From UBA2144 sp964506185 (GTDB lineage Bacteria > Patescibacteriota > Gracilibacteria > Peribacterales > Peribacteraceae): a DNA stretch of 64,000 nucleotides. The notes below the pieces were generated by a model. It was not told the origin of the DNA and ran no database searches. It saw only the letters and a list, made by a program, of their open reading frames with translations. A program made the translations under genes and the position numbers. The DNA lies in the NCBI GenBank assembly GCA_964506185.1, contig CAZDKL010000001.1, forward strand, positions 41,307 through 105,306. Direction: 5' to 3'. Of the stretch, positions 7,390 to 14,752 are shown piece by piece; position 1 is the first letter of the stretch; each line of letters opens with the position of its first letter.

Positions 7390-9762
7390 CTATCCAACAA
7401 GAGCGAGTACTGCTTTATGTTCTTCTTTGGCTTCCTCCTCCTTCAGGGTCCTATCTTCTGCTCTATAAGTACATCTAATCGTCAGATTATATTCCTGCAT
7501 CTGATCTTTCGAGTACAACTTGGCAACCTCAACGCTTTCTAGGAGTTTCGAAGTTTTTCTTACTTTCTTAATTAAATCTCCAACGCTTTTATCCTGCGAG
7601 AATGGAATTGTTACGTCGTAAGTGATTCCTGGAAATTGAGGCACACTCTTCGCTATCTTTTTGGAAGGCTCGGAGTTAAATAGAACTGAAAGATTGATTC
7701 TAAGTGCTGCAGCACGTGCTGGAAGATCAAAATTCTTGCGGACATAAGGATGTACCTCGAATATTTCTCCAACTGCATCTTTTCCAACCACAATCTGTGC
7801 CCTTCGTCCGGGATGCATGAATGAAGCCGAGTTCTTCATAGTCTCAACCCTCATGTGATACCCTGCTGACTTTAATGCATTCTTGATTGCTGATTTTAAT
7901 TCAAGAAACGGATCATCATCTATTCCAGTTTCATTTCTGCAAGCAACCAAACCTCCCAATTCAACCGTATCTTTCCCATCTTTATCGAACATCTGCCCGT
8001 AATGGAATGTCCTGAGTTTTGAACCAACGTTCAGTAAATTATGTTCTGCATGTTCCAAAAGCCCTGGTAGCACATGCGGCTGCATTATCGAAGTTTCTGC
8101 ACCTAATGAGTTCTCGATAGCTATTGAGTTGGACGAATCCATTCCGCATTTCTCCAAAAGCGCTGGGCCCATCAAAGACAATGGAAGGATTTCCATAAAC
8201 CCTGACTCTTTTAATGAATCTCTGACCAAGTGAACCCGCTCGTCGCGCGGAGGAGGCTCGATTGAAGCCTCGGGCATTTGTGAATCAATCTCATCATATC
8301 CAAATACTCTTCCCACTTCCTCAATCAAATCATGAGGCCCAGAAACATCACTCAGACGGTGAAGAGGAGGTGTGACAGTTAATGAGTCACCTGATCCTTC
8401 GACTTTGAATTCCAGATCTTTGAGTATTTTTTTTGTTGTATTTACAGGAATATCTGCACCAAGGAAATCTGACACGCGCTTAGCGGAAAGCTTGATCGAT
8501 ATTGCCTTTCCATCATCACCCCAACTGTCCTGTGAGGAAATTACCTTTGCCCCAGGTACCAAATCCAAAAATAACTGGAGAGCTCGATTGAAACCTTCCT
8601 TAACAATTACATTTGGAACTCCTTTTTCATAGATTGTCGCAGCATCTGTCCTATGACCTGTTGCCATAATAGTTTTTCTGATTGATGTAGGCTCAACGCC
8701 GGCGCTGTGAAGATAAACTCGCTTGGTAGATTCTTTTGTTGAGCTTCTAAGCCCTCCCATAACACCCAAAAGGTCGAAAATCCCATCATCATCGCTTAGT
8801 ACGATTGACCCTTCGGGAAGTTCGCGTTCCTTTTCATCTAAAGTTGTAATCTTCTCTCCTTTTTTACTGAGCCTCATGTGTACGTCCCCCTTAAAATCAT
8901 CAGCATCAAAGCTATGTAAGGGCATGCCCACCTCGATCATCACAAAGTTTGTAATATCAATGGGAAGATAAAGCGATCTGAGGCCTACTGACTCAAGTCT
9001 CTGCTTCATCCAATCGGGGGTTTCTCCAACACTATCAATCTCCATCAAGCAAGCATGATAATTTGGAATCTTATCCTTGCAATCCAAAACATTTTTGAAC
9101 GGAAGTTTGGTCGAGGGAAACTTATGATCCGCGAAGTCAGGACGATCTTTCTTCCAAGTAGCTAAACCTAACGCAACAAACTCCCGCGCGAAGCCGACTT
9201 GAGAAAATAGGTCGGGACGATGTGCAATTGAATGATTATCGATATCTATAACAATATCTCCACCTCCAATATATTCACTGAGCGCTTTACCAACGTCTTC
9301 ATCTCCATCTCCAAAATCAACCACAGGCCATTCTCCTTCTTCCGGCTTGGGAGGATATTGCATCGTAAGCTCCAATTCTTCCGCTGCACAGATCATTCCA
9401 TTGCTATCTTCTCCCCTTATCTTAACTTTCTTAAGTTCAAACTCTCCTCCGCTCTTTGGATCTTTGACCTTTGTTCCAACATGCGCGAATGCGATCCTCA
9501 TTCCTTCTCGGAGGTTTGTTCCGCCACATACTACTCTAACTTTTCCTTTATCAGTTTCCACATCGCAAAGCTGAAGCCTGTCTGCATTTGGGTGCGCACT
9601 GAGTGTGATCACTTTTCCAACGCAACAGCCATCCAGAAATCCGCCTTGGCCCTGTATTCCTTCCACTTCTGCAACAGAGGAGGTTAATTTGTCCGCAATT
9701 GCCTGAGGATCGGTTACTTTTAGGTCTACGAAGTCGGATATCCAGTTTAATGATAGTTTCAT
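7390..9762 (-). CDS. pheT: Phenylalanyl-tRNA synthetase beta subunit
   Basis: It is the beta chain of the (alpha-beta)2 enzyme that charges tRNA-Phe. In order it has an N-terminal helix (MKLSLNWISDFVDL), a tRNA-binding OB domain (~40-150, with HPNADRLQLCDVETDKG), the B3/B4 editing domain (~205-385), the B5 domain (~405-475), the core, and a C-terminal FDX-ACB anticodon-binding domain (~695-790, with FPGITYDVTIPF). The length of 790 residues is normal. pheS is not adjacent in this window. The start is the ATG at 9762 with TATGCT six bases upstream. Convergent and antisense reading frames inside this gene are shadows. Confidence 0.96.
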   Translation of the reverse strand: MKLSLNWISDFVDLKVTDPQAIADKLTSSVAEVEGIQGQGGFLDGCCVGKVITLSAHPNADRLQLCDVETDKGKVRVVCGGTNLREGMRIAFAHVGTKVKDPKSGGEFELKKVKIRGEDSNGMICAAEELELTMQYPPKPEEGEWPVVDFGDGDEDVGKALSEYIGGGDIVIDIDNHSIAHRPDLFSQVGFAREFVALGLATWKKDRPDFADHKFPSTKLPFKNVLDCKDKIPNYHACLMEIDSVGETPDWMKQRLESVGLRSLYLPIDITNFVMIEVGMPLHSFDADDFKGDVHMRLSKKGEKITTLDEKERELPEGSIVLSDDDGIFDLLGVMGGLRSSTKESTKRVYLHSAGVEPTSIRKTIMATGHRTDAATIYEKGVPNVIVKEGFNRALQLFLDLVPGAKVISSQDSWGDDGKAISIKLSAKRVSDFLGADIPVNTTKKILKDLEFKVEGSGDSLTVTPPLHRLSDVSGPHDLIEEVGRVFGYDEIDSQMPEASIEPPPRDERVHLVRDSLKESGFMEILPLSLMGPALLEKCGMDSSNSIAIENSLGAETSIMQPHVLPGLLEHAEHNLLNVGSKLRTFHYGQMFDKDGKDTVELGGLVACRNETGIDDDPFLELKSAIKNALKSAGYHMRVETMKNSASFMHPGRRAQIVVGKDAVGEIFEVHPYVRKNFDLPARAAALRINLSVLFNSEPSKKIAKSVPQFPGITYDVTIPFSQDKSVGDLIKKVRKTSKLLESVEVAKLYSKDQMQEYNLTIRCTYRAEDRTLKEEEAKEEHKAVLALVG

Positions 9763-9768
9763 AGGGGT

Positions 9769-9774
9769 AGCATA
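9769..9774 (-). promoter_or_regulatory. -10 box TATGCT of pheT, 6 nt from ATG
   Basis: On the minus strand TATGCT, then ACCCCT, then the pheT ATG. No SD is visible. Confidence 0.5.
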
Positions 9775-9791
9775 GAAATATTAGAACAAAT

Positions 9792-9858
9792 TGGCAATTA
9801 GCTTGTTAGCAGATTAGCAGATTAGCCAATCTGCTAATTGCCAATCTGCTAATTGCCG
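9792..9858. repeat. GCAGATTAGC iterated palindromic repeat, copy 2
   Basis: gttagcagattagcagattagcc is followed by the inverse caatctgctaattgc twice. It sits between the divergent genes pheT and the small membrane protein at 9909. Confidence 0.85.
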
Positions 9859-9908
9859 CTTGACAGGGATATTGTCATTCGAATCTCGCAATAGTACTCT
9901 AGTCTCCG

Positions 9909-10154
9909 ATGTTCCCCTTCCACACCATGAGCAAATCTAACCCTTCTTCCATACAGGCGCTTCGATGGGTAGTAAACGTACTAACGTTTCTCACAATGCT
10001 TGCATCCCTCGCAGGTATCTATGAAACCCATTTTGTAGGAGCAGGAGCTACATTTGGAACTACAGGCGCTTCACTCTCCCTTATCGCATTTGCAATAACA
10101 TCACACCTCTGGATAAAGACTATGGCGTGTTGTATGGGAAACTGTGAAAAATAA
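9909..10154 (+). CDS. Small two-helix membrane protein, unknown function
   Basis: The 81-residue product has two hydrophobic segments (about residues 20-42 and 47-73) and a Cys-rich end (MACCMGNCEK). A second possible start is the ATG at 9927 (MSKSNPSS). I do not recognise a family. The CC/C residues at the C-terminus could bind metal, but there is no further support. Confidence 0.5.
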   Translation: MFPFHTMSKSNPSSIQALRWVVNVLTFLTMLASLAGIYETHFVGAGATFGTTGASLSLIAFAITSHLWIKTMACCMGNCEK

Positions 10155-10159
10155 TCTTG

Positions 10160-10192
10160 TATAACAAAGACGGCAGCTTGGAGGCTGCCGTC
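10160..10192 (-). terminator. Terminator of the secreted-protein gene
   Basis: Read on the minus strand, GACGGCAGC, a six-base loop and GCTGCCGTC are followed by TTTGTTAT. It lies 38 bases past the stop of the gene at 10231-11055. Confidence 0.65.
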
Positions 10193-10230
10193 CTGTTCGC
10201 CCTGATTTTCGGAATGGGCGGGACTTTCCG

Positions 10231-11055
10231 TCAGTTGAGTTTGATGAACGGATCGCTTTGTCCGGGGAACAGTCGGTTGCCGGAAGCGGCGACCGAGTTC
10301 TTCGGCTTCACTCCCCATGCAACAAGCTGCTTGTGCGTCGCGTAGCGGAAGTAGTAGAGTGAATAGGCGTAAGGTCGCGGTTGGAAATCGGAATCCGCAA
10401 GTGGATTATCGAAATCTTCACCGACACCAGTGCCAATGCCTTTTCCACCTCGCGACTGCGACTTGACCGGCTCTGGGTGTTCGCCGCGGAAAACCGCGAC
10501 AACGATGGTTCCCAAAGCTGTTGGGTCGTCTTTCTGATCGACTGCAAACGAGTTGGCTTCCTTGGTAACGACAAAACGTTTGCCACCTTGGTAACCGGTT
10601 TGCCAGCCCTTGCAGGCGTAAGCACGATTGCCGATCACAACGCCCATCGGCCATGTCTCTTCTTGGTTGATGCCCACTGCCGGAATCTGCTTACCCGTGA
10701 GGGTGCACCGACCGTCTACAGCCACACCAACACAGACCTCTTTCGCGACGACATGAGACCACATGTTGATACCGTAGACGTCGCCCTTCTTGAGTTCCAC
10801 GTAGCGGTAGTAGCGATCCGGATTCTTGCCTTCGCCCTTGATGAACGAGGGAATCGTACCGGACGGCGGCGCGTAGATCGCCGCAGGGCCTTCGTTGTCG
10901 ACTTCGATACTGAGCGTAACGCAGTCGCCTCGGATTGTCTGGCTGAAATTCGCCGCAGCCGCCTGGGATCCAGCCCCCGGATGGAACATGACCACCAGAG
11001 CGGTGGCAACCAACGCGAGAGCACCAACAGAACCAAAAACGAGTTTGCGCGTCAT
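10231..11055 (-). CDS. Secreted protein of unknown function, GC-rich
   Basis: The product (274 residues) starts MTRKLVFGSVGALALVATALV, a clear signal peptide that probably ends near GSQAAA. The mature part has cysteines in GDCVTLSI, KEVCVGVAVDGRC and YACKGW that may form disulphides, and no catalytic motif that I recognise. The start is fixed by a strong SD (AGGAGG, eight bases before the ATG at 11055), unlike most genes here. Upstream on the minus strand are a TTGACA-17-TATTAT promoter and a ~220-base leader with a long hairpin, and downstream is a terminator. The codon usage is visibly GC-richer than that of its neighbours, so recent transfer or a special expression class is possible. The long antisense reading frames are shadows. 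Confidence 0.7.
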   Translation of the reverse strand: MTRKLVFGSVGALALVATALVVMFHPGAGSQAAAANFSQTIRGDCVTLSIEVDNEGPAAIYAPPSGTIPSFIKGEGKNPDRYYRYVELKKGDVYGINMWSHVVAKEVCVGVAVDGRCTLTGKQIPAVGINQEETWPMGVVIGNRAYACKGWQTGYQGGKRFVVTKEANSFAVDQKDDPTALGTIVVAVFRGEHPEPVKSQSRGGKGIGTGVGEDFDNPLADSDFQPRPYAYSLYYFRYATHKQLVAWGVKPKNSVAASGNRLFPGQSDPFIKLN

Positions 11056-11188
11056 AATGTGTCCTCCTGGACAAAGTGTTACAGCAGCATCCAGACGCAT
11101 AGGAATACTGCCCTTGACGAAAATGTACCCGTACATCGGGTCGGCATAAGAGAAACTGCTTAGAATTTCCCACATGCCAACCCGACAT

Positions 11189-11246
11189 TCCTAGTAGGCA
11201 GGGCATCTGTGTTCGCGATGCGAACACAGGTAAATACCTACCAGGT
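11189..11246 (-). promoter_or_regulatory. Structured 5' leader hairpin
   Basis: CTGTGTTCGC and GCGAACACAG (11208-11230, three-base loop) pair perfectly, and the flanks CCTAGTAGG and CCTACCAGG extend the stem. It lies in the leader of the secreted-protein gene and could act in translation control or mRNA stability. Confidence 0.5.
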
Positions 11247-11275
11247 CCTATGCTGCAAATGAGCTATCTATATTA

Positions 11276-11304
11276 TAATAGACATAATTTAGAATATTGT
11301 CAAT
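11276..11304 (-). promoter_or_regulatory. Canonical sigma-70-type promoter TTGACA-17-TATTAT
   Basis: On the minus strand a perfect -35 (11299-11304) and a near-consensus -10 (11276-11281) are 17 bases apart, with more A+T after them. It would give a ~215-base leader before the ATG at 11055. Confidence 0.6.
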
Positions 11305-11353
11305 TCGCCGATATTGGCTTTAACTAAAGGAAAACGACCATTTCAAACCAAAC

Positions 11354-11444
11354 TGGCGGAGAGAGGGGGATTCGAACCCCCGAGACCCTTGCGGGCCTAC
11401 CCGCACTCCAAGCGGGCGCACTAGACCAACTATGCGATCTCTCC
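11354..11444 (-). tRNA. tRNA-Ser (anticodon GGA)
   Basis: On the minus strand the acceptor stem GGAGAGA/TCTCTCC, the D-loop, the anticodon stem CCCGC-TTGGAGT-GCGGG with anticodon GGA, a long class II variable arm and the T-arm GGGGGTTCGAATCCCCC are all present. The 3' CCA is encoded. The long variable arm and the anticodon agree on serine. Confidence 0.95.
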
Positions 11445-11496
11445 AAGGGTAACTTTACTGATGAATTTGATCTGTGAAAAGAGATTGATCAGTTAA

Positions 11497-11537
11497 TTCT
11501 TCACTATTCACTATTAACTATTAACTTTTCACTTTTT
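11497..11537. repeat. TTCACTATTAACTATT iterated words
   Basis: Degenerate copies of (t)cactattaac form a tract between the permease stop and the tRNA gene. Confidence 0.55.
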
Positions 11538-12444
11538 AACTAACAATCAAATTAAATCCATACCCAATCAATATAATCCCCAAAGCAACCACACTGAAGA
11601 AGGCTATAAGCAAAGGCAGTCTCATTACTTTCTTTAGTATCAGAGCTTCCGGCAAAGAGAGTCCTACGACTGCCATCATAAATGCCAAAGCAGTACCCAG
11701 TGGTATCCCCTTTCCAACCAAAGACTCCACAATTGGGATTACGCCGCTCGCATTTGCATACAAAGGAATAGCAAGAATAACTGCTGCGGGGACTGCCAGA
11801 AGATTATCAGCCTGAATATATTTTTCGAAGAACCCTTCCGGAACATATCCATGAATTAAAGCCCCTACTCCGACTCCTAGAATTACATACGGAGCAACTT
11901 TTTTAAAAATTCCCATTGCATCATTATTAATCACCTTAAATGTGCTTTGTTTCTTATTAGTCTGATCTTTTTTGCAGCAACAACATTTCTTTTGAACAAA
12001 CCCCGCAACATATCGATCTAATTTGAGCGCACTCAAAATCATTCCTCCAAAAACTCCAATGAATATCCCGGCAGCAACATACAACAAAGTAATCTTCCAT
12101 CCGAAGAGTCCAAGAAATAGAACGACTGCAACTTCGTTAATCAATGGAGAAGTTATCAGAAACGAAAGAGTAACACCCAGAGGAATGCCGGCTTCCAGAA
12201 AACCAATGAATAGAGGAATAGATGAGCAGGAACAGAACGGCGTTGCAGCTCCGAAAAGAGTCGCAAGAAAATAATCCGCTCCATAGAACTTATGCGAAAC
12301 CAAAAACTTCCTCATCTTTTCTATCGGAAGATATAGCCTGAACGCTCCCATCAGATGCGTGATTACTAAGAGCAATAAAAGAATCTTAATGCTGTCATAT
12401 ACAAAGAAATCTATAGCCTCCATCAGATGTGCATCGATAACCAT
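11536..12444 (-). CDS. ArsP/YraQ-type permease (DUF318 family)
   Basis: This membrane permease family includes the ArsP exporters of trivalent organoarsenicals. Eight or so hydrophobic segments are visible. The family motif FCSCSSIPLFIGF is at about residues 70-82, and the second repeat half has IPLYANASGVIPI and LSLPEALIL. A central cytosolic loop carries CCCCKK (~153-158), which may bind metal. The length of 302 residues fits. The start is the ATG at 12444 with TAGAAT six bases upstream. The substrate cannot be told from the sequence. Confidence 0.85.
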   Translation of the reverse strand: MVIDAHLMEAIDFFVYDSIKILLLLLVITHLMGAFRLYLPIEKMRKFLVSHKFYGADYFLATLFGAATPFCSCSSIPLFIGFLEAGIPLGVTLSFLITSPLINEVAVVLFLGLFGWKITLLYVAAGIFIGVFGGMILSALKLDRYVAGFVQKKCCCCKKDQTNKKQSTFKVINNDAMGIFKKVAPYVILGVGVGALIHGYVPEGFFEKYIQADNLLAVPAAVILAIPLYANASGVIPIVESLVGKGIPLGTALAFMMAVVGLSLPEALILKKVMRLPLLIAFFSVVALGIILIGYGFNLIVS

Positions 12445-12448
12445 GAAT

Positions 12449-12590
12449 CTATTCTACACGTCCCAGCCTGTCTTTTGGTTCATAAAACTTAAGTTCTAGC
12501 TTCTTATATATCTCCTCCTCTGTTTTGCCGGCAATAACTGCATCACCCTTAAAAAGCCCATACTCATTGAGCTTCCGGCCTACGCGCAGC
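12449..12590 (-). pseudogene. Duplicated 3' end of DNA polymerase X
   Basis: This stretch encodes RKLNEYGLFKGDAVIAGKTE and ends FYEPKDRLGRVE. It is a diverged copy of the last ~42 residues of the polX gene just upstream, which ends YYEPSERISRL. Upstream codons in this frame come from repeat DNA (12570-12690), and I see no start of its own, so it looks like a remnant. It resembles the usual PolX end (EIE-type) more than the end of the intact gene does. Confidence 0.65.
12451..12456 (-). promoter_or_regulatory. -10 box TAGAAT of the ArsP-like gene, 6 nt from ATG
   Basis: On the minus strand TAGAAT, AGATTC and the ATG at 12444 follow directly. The box lies inside the last codons of the polX remnant. 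Confidence 0.5.
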
Positions 12591-12703
12591 GTAGGTCGCC
12601 CACCGTAGACTCCTGAACTCAATTGTATATCTAGATTACAAACTCGCTGCGACTTCGGCCGGCAGGCCATCAGGAGCGAAGGTGGGCTACAATCTGCTAA
12701 TTC
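12570..12703. repeat. Mosaic of palindromic repeat modules
   Basis: It contains cctacgcgcagcgtagg (near-palindrome), gtcgcccaccgtag with gaaggtgggctac, ggccggcaggcc, and a short caatctgctaatt remnant of the GCAGATTAGC family. It separates the two copies of the polX 3' end and supplies the last codons of the intact copy. Confidence 0.65.
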
Positions 12704-13637
12704 TTTCACTAGGCTCATAGTATTGTAATTCTAATGCATCATATATTTGTTTTTCAGTATTACTAGCTATAAGTGCATCACCTTTAAAGAGTCCATATTC
12801 ATTCAGCTTCCACCCTTTCTTAATCGCGACCTTCCTCATTGCAATGTTGTGCTCCTTGGAGCCTGTGAAATATAGGAGGGCCGAACCCCACTGATCTTTT
12901 TTAACAAATCTGATATCGACGCGCAAACCTGTCTTTAAGTCGAAAGAAAGCTTTTTATCTCCATGAGCTACTACATTTCTAACGTCTTTTAACTCAGCCA
13001 CTGCATCAGAAACCTCTTTGGGTTTTGAGGTTACAACCAAAATATCTATATCCCCCACAGTTTCCTTCTCACGACGAAAAGACCCGGCAACTTCCGTCTC
13101 CTGAACATTCTTAAGTCCTTTTATTTTCTTGATTAACTTATCAACATCATCCTTAACCTCCTCCCGAGGGAATCTTTTGATCCTTTCTTTAACTCTTTTC
13201 GCATTCTCCAGAACTTTCTTCTCCATAAGTTCAGAAAAACGCGGAAGCGACCTAAGCTTTCCTTCTTCCGCAACTTTGATTAAGTCAGCGACTGTCTTTA
13301 CACCAAATTCTGACTGGATTTGTCTGACGCATGCAGGGCCTAAGCCCTCAATGTCCATTAGCTCAGCTGGAATATTACCCTGAGTTATTCGAAGATTCTC
13401 CAAAGCAGTCATCTTCCCCGTTTTTAAATATTCAACAATCTTTCCGGCAATCGCATCGCCAATACCGGAGAGCTTCTTAAGTTCTTTCTCATCTCCGATC
13501 TCCGAAACATCCTTATCTAATTCTTCAATGACTTGAGCTGCACGCCTATACGCAGCGGGCTTGAAATCGACTCCTTGTTCTTGAAGAAGAGCAGCAATCT
13601 GACGGAGAAGGCCGGCGATTGCCTTGTTATTTTCCAT
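12687..13637 (-). CDS. DNA polymerase X family protein without a PHP domain
   Basis: PolX enzymes fill short gaps in base excision repair. The 316-residue protein has an N-terminal 8-kDa helix-hairpin-helix domain (LSGIGDAIAGKIVEYL, IEGLGPACVRQI) and a nucleotidyltransferase palm with GSFRREKETVGDIDILVV, which holds the catalytic DxD. The thumb has FTGSKEHNIAMRKVAIKKGW and LNEYGLFKG. The PHP phosphoesterase domain of long bacterial PolX is absent. I start at the ATG at 13637 (MENNKAIAG) because TATAAT lies six bases upstream. Its 3' end runs into repeat DNA, and a second copy of the 3' end follows. Confidence 0.88.
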   Translation of the reverse strand: MENNKAIAGLLRQIAALLQEQGVDFKPAAYRRAAQVIEELDKDVSEIGDEKELKKLSGIGDAIAGKIVEYLKTGKMTALENLRITQGNIPAELMDIEGLGPACVRQIQSEFGVKTVADLIKVAEEGKLRSLPRFSELMEKKVLENAKRVKERIKRFPREEVKDDVDKLIKKIKGLKNVQETEVAGSFRREKETVGDIDILVVTSKPKEVSDAVAELKDVRNVVAHGDKKLSFDLKTGLRVDIRFVKKDQWGSALLYFTGSKEHNIAMRKVAIKKGWKLNEYGLFKGDALIASNTEKQIYDALELQYYEPSERISRL

Positions 13638-13643
13638 ATATGA

Positions 13644-13649
13644 ATTATA
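13644..13649 (-). promoter_or_regulatory. -10 box TATAAT of polX, 6 nt from ATG
   Basis: A perfect -10 on the minus strand stands six bases before the ATG at 13637. It rules against the upstream start at 13655, which lies within the promoter. Confidence 0.6.
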
Positions 13650-13680
13650 CAACAAAATCTAACCTCATTTTTTTGACTAA

Positions 13681-13711
13681 GTCAGACCCGCCCACGAGGG
13701 GCGGGTCTGAC
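13681..13711 (-). terminator. Strong hairpin GTCAGACCCGCCC / GGGCGGGTCTGAC
   Basis: A 13-bp perfect stem with a 5-base loop lies 33 bases past the small zinc-finger gene and upstream of polX. On the minus strand it is followed by TTAGTC and is without a T-run, so terminator activity is uncertain. Confidence 0.45.
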
Positions 13712-13743
13712 GTGAATATGGAAGAACTGAAATCTCGGTGCTG

Positions 13744-13962
13744 TTACACCAGCGCCAGCGTAGGCGTTGTCTTCCGTGACCTATCGGGCGGCAGAGCTTC
13801 GTCGGCAAGCCTCAAAGCATCTCGCTCCCTTTCGTTGTGCACACTCATCAGATGAGATGCAAGGCTTCTCCGCACGATTACGCGCGGACAATGAGGACAT
13901 TCGACACGCTGGTTGTGGTGTAATCTGGCCTTTTGGCACATACAACAGATCTCCCTTTCCAT
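13744..13962 (-). CDS. Possible small C2H2 zinc-finger protein
   Basis: The 72-residue reading frame has C22-x2-C25-x11-H37-x4-H42 (CPHC...SHLMSVH), which fits a classical C2H2 finger. A further CxxC (C6, C9) with H15/H16 lies before it. The rest is basic and Arg-rich. An in-frame stop just upstream fixes the ATG at 13962, but no usable SD is seen; a GGAGG about 35 bases upstream would better serve a TTG in another frame (13990). Upstream on the minus strand is a TTGACA-16-TAGAAT pair near 14235. Whether it is expressed is unknown. Confidence 0.45.
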   Translation of the reverse strand: MEREICCMCQKARLHHNQRVECPHCPRVIVRRSLASHLMSVHNERERDALRLADEALPPDRSRKTTPTLALV

Positions 13963-14039
13963 CCTCTTGGTTCTTGTGGACTAGTCGCAAAGCGACCTCC
14001 GGAGCGGTAGTTCCACTACCAACAGTGAACTCCGAAAAC

Positions 14040-14391
14040 TAACTTGTGAGAGGATAGATTTCGTCATACAATCGATGCTTTCAATGAACAATTTATAAAC
14101 CCCTAATCCTTCTGGATGGGGGGCAAAACTCTTTATTCTTATTACATCCTGTCAGCGCCCCCTTCTGCATAAATCTTGCAGAGACCAAAACAAACCGGAA
14201 AAAGGACGTATGAAATAGACATTTCGTGGATATTCTACTCGCCAAGATAACAATGTCAAGGTCTTGTCAATACTGCCGTAGCGGTACATAAATTACATAT
14301 ATTGCACTCAAATATAATCATTGAGCATATTCTTGAAATATGGCAAAAAGCACGTACAATCGGCTCAGTTCATTGAAATATCAATCTATTG
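14040..14391. other. AT-rich intergenic region with divergent promoter-like pairs
   Basis: No protein gene is seen. On the minus strand TTGACA-16-TAGAAT lies near 14228-14256 and would read a ~270-base leader toward the zinc-finger gene, including a ctgcaagatttatgcag hairpin. On the plus strand TTGTCA-17-CATAAA near 14254-14290 and tgcactcaaatataatcatt near 14304 are possible promoters for the gene at 14481. Confidence 0.4.
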
Positions 14392-14430
14392 GGAGAGGAG
14401 GGAGTTTTCTGACTGAACTTCCTCCCCTCC
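14392..14430 (+). promoter_or_regulatory. Leader hairpin before the small basic protein
   Basis: GGAGAGGAGGGAGTT and AACTTCCTCCCCTCC form a 15-bp stem with two mismatches, 50 bases before the ATG at 14481. The G-rich arm could mimic or hide a ribosome-binding site. Confidence 0.4.
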
Positions 14431-14480
14431 TTGTCTACAAAACCAATTAACTCAGTGTTTAGCGTAGAAAGGGATTCGCG

Positions 14481-14666
14481 ATGTCTGGTAAGAAGAGAGG
14501 TTCTCAACCCACTACCGGTGGGACAGAGAAGCAACACCAGCGTACTATCAGCAAGAGAAAGCAAAAGCAAAAGAATCGACAACGATTCGAACTTTTGCGC
14601 CGAATCAAGAGAGCAAAGAAGAATGGGAATACGGTTTTGGTTGAGAAGCTTCAGGCTCAACTATGA
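14481..14666 (+). CDS. Small, very basic protein, unknown function
   Basis: The 61-residue product is about one third Lys and Arg (SKRKQKQKNRQRFELLRR) with a likely C-terminal helix that ends VEKLQAQL. Nucleic-acid binding is plausible but only inferred from charge. It stands alone as a full transcription unit: promoter-like sequence, a structured leader, the gene, and a terminator with a T-run. Only a weak AGGG precedes the ATG. I do not recognise a family. Confidence 0.55.
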   Translation: MSGKKRGSQPTTGGTEKQHQRTISKRKQKQKNRQRFELLRRIKRAKKNGNTVLVEKLQAQL

Positions 14667-14703
14667 CCACCTTCCACGCTCTCCAGCAGACCAACCGAGG
14701 CAC

Positions 14704-14752
14704 GCTCCAGACTGGTTGCCCCACAAGGTGACCGGGGCTGGAGCTCTTTTTA
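14704..14752 (+). terminator. Terminator with T-run
   Basis: GCTCCAG and CTGGAGC enclose a CCCC/GGGG pair and are followed by TCTTTTT. It ends the small basic-protein unit. The T-run overlaps the ahcY stop codon on the other strand. Confidence 0.65.

Noticed and set aside
9232..9687. Plus-strand reading frame of 151 codons within pheT
   Set aside because: It is antisense to the conserved tRNA-binding domain of PheT, with no start signal.
10381..11163. Long plus-strand reading frame (260 codons) antisense to the secreted-protein gene
   Set aside because: The minus strand has a signal peptide, an AGGAGG SD, a canonical promoter and a terminator. The plus frame has none and reads as Arg/Cys-rich shadow sequence that is explained by the GC-rich codons opposite.
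13767..14042. Overlapping frames on both strands at the zinc-finger unit
   Set aside because: The plus frame lacks start signals. The minus frame from TTG 13990 has a GGAGG at good distance but reads as an unstructured mix, while the other minus frame has the Cys/His pattern. It stays an alternative.
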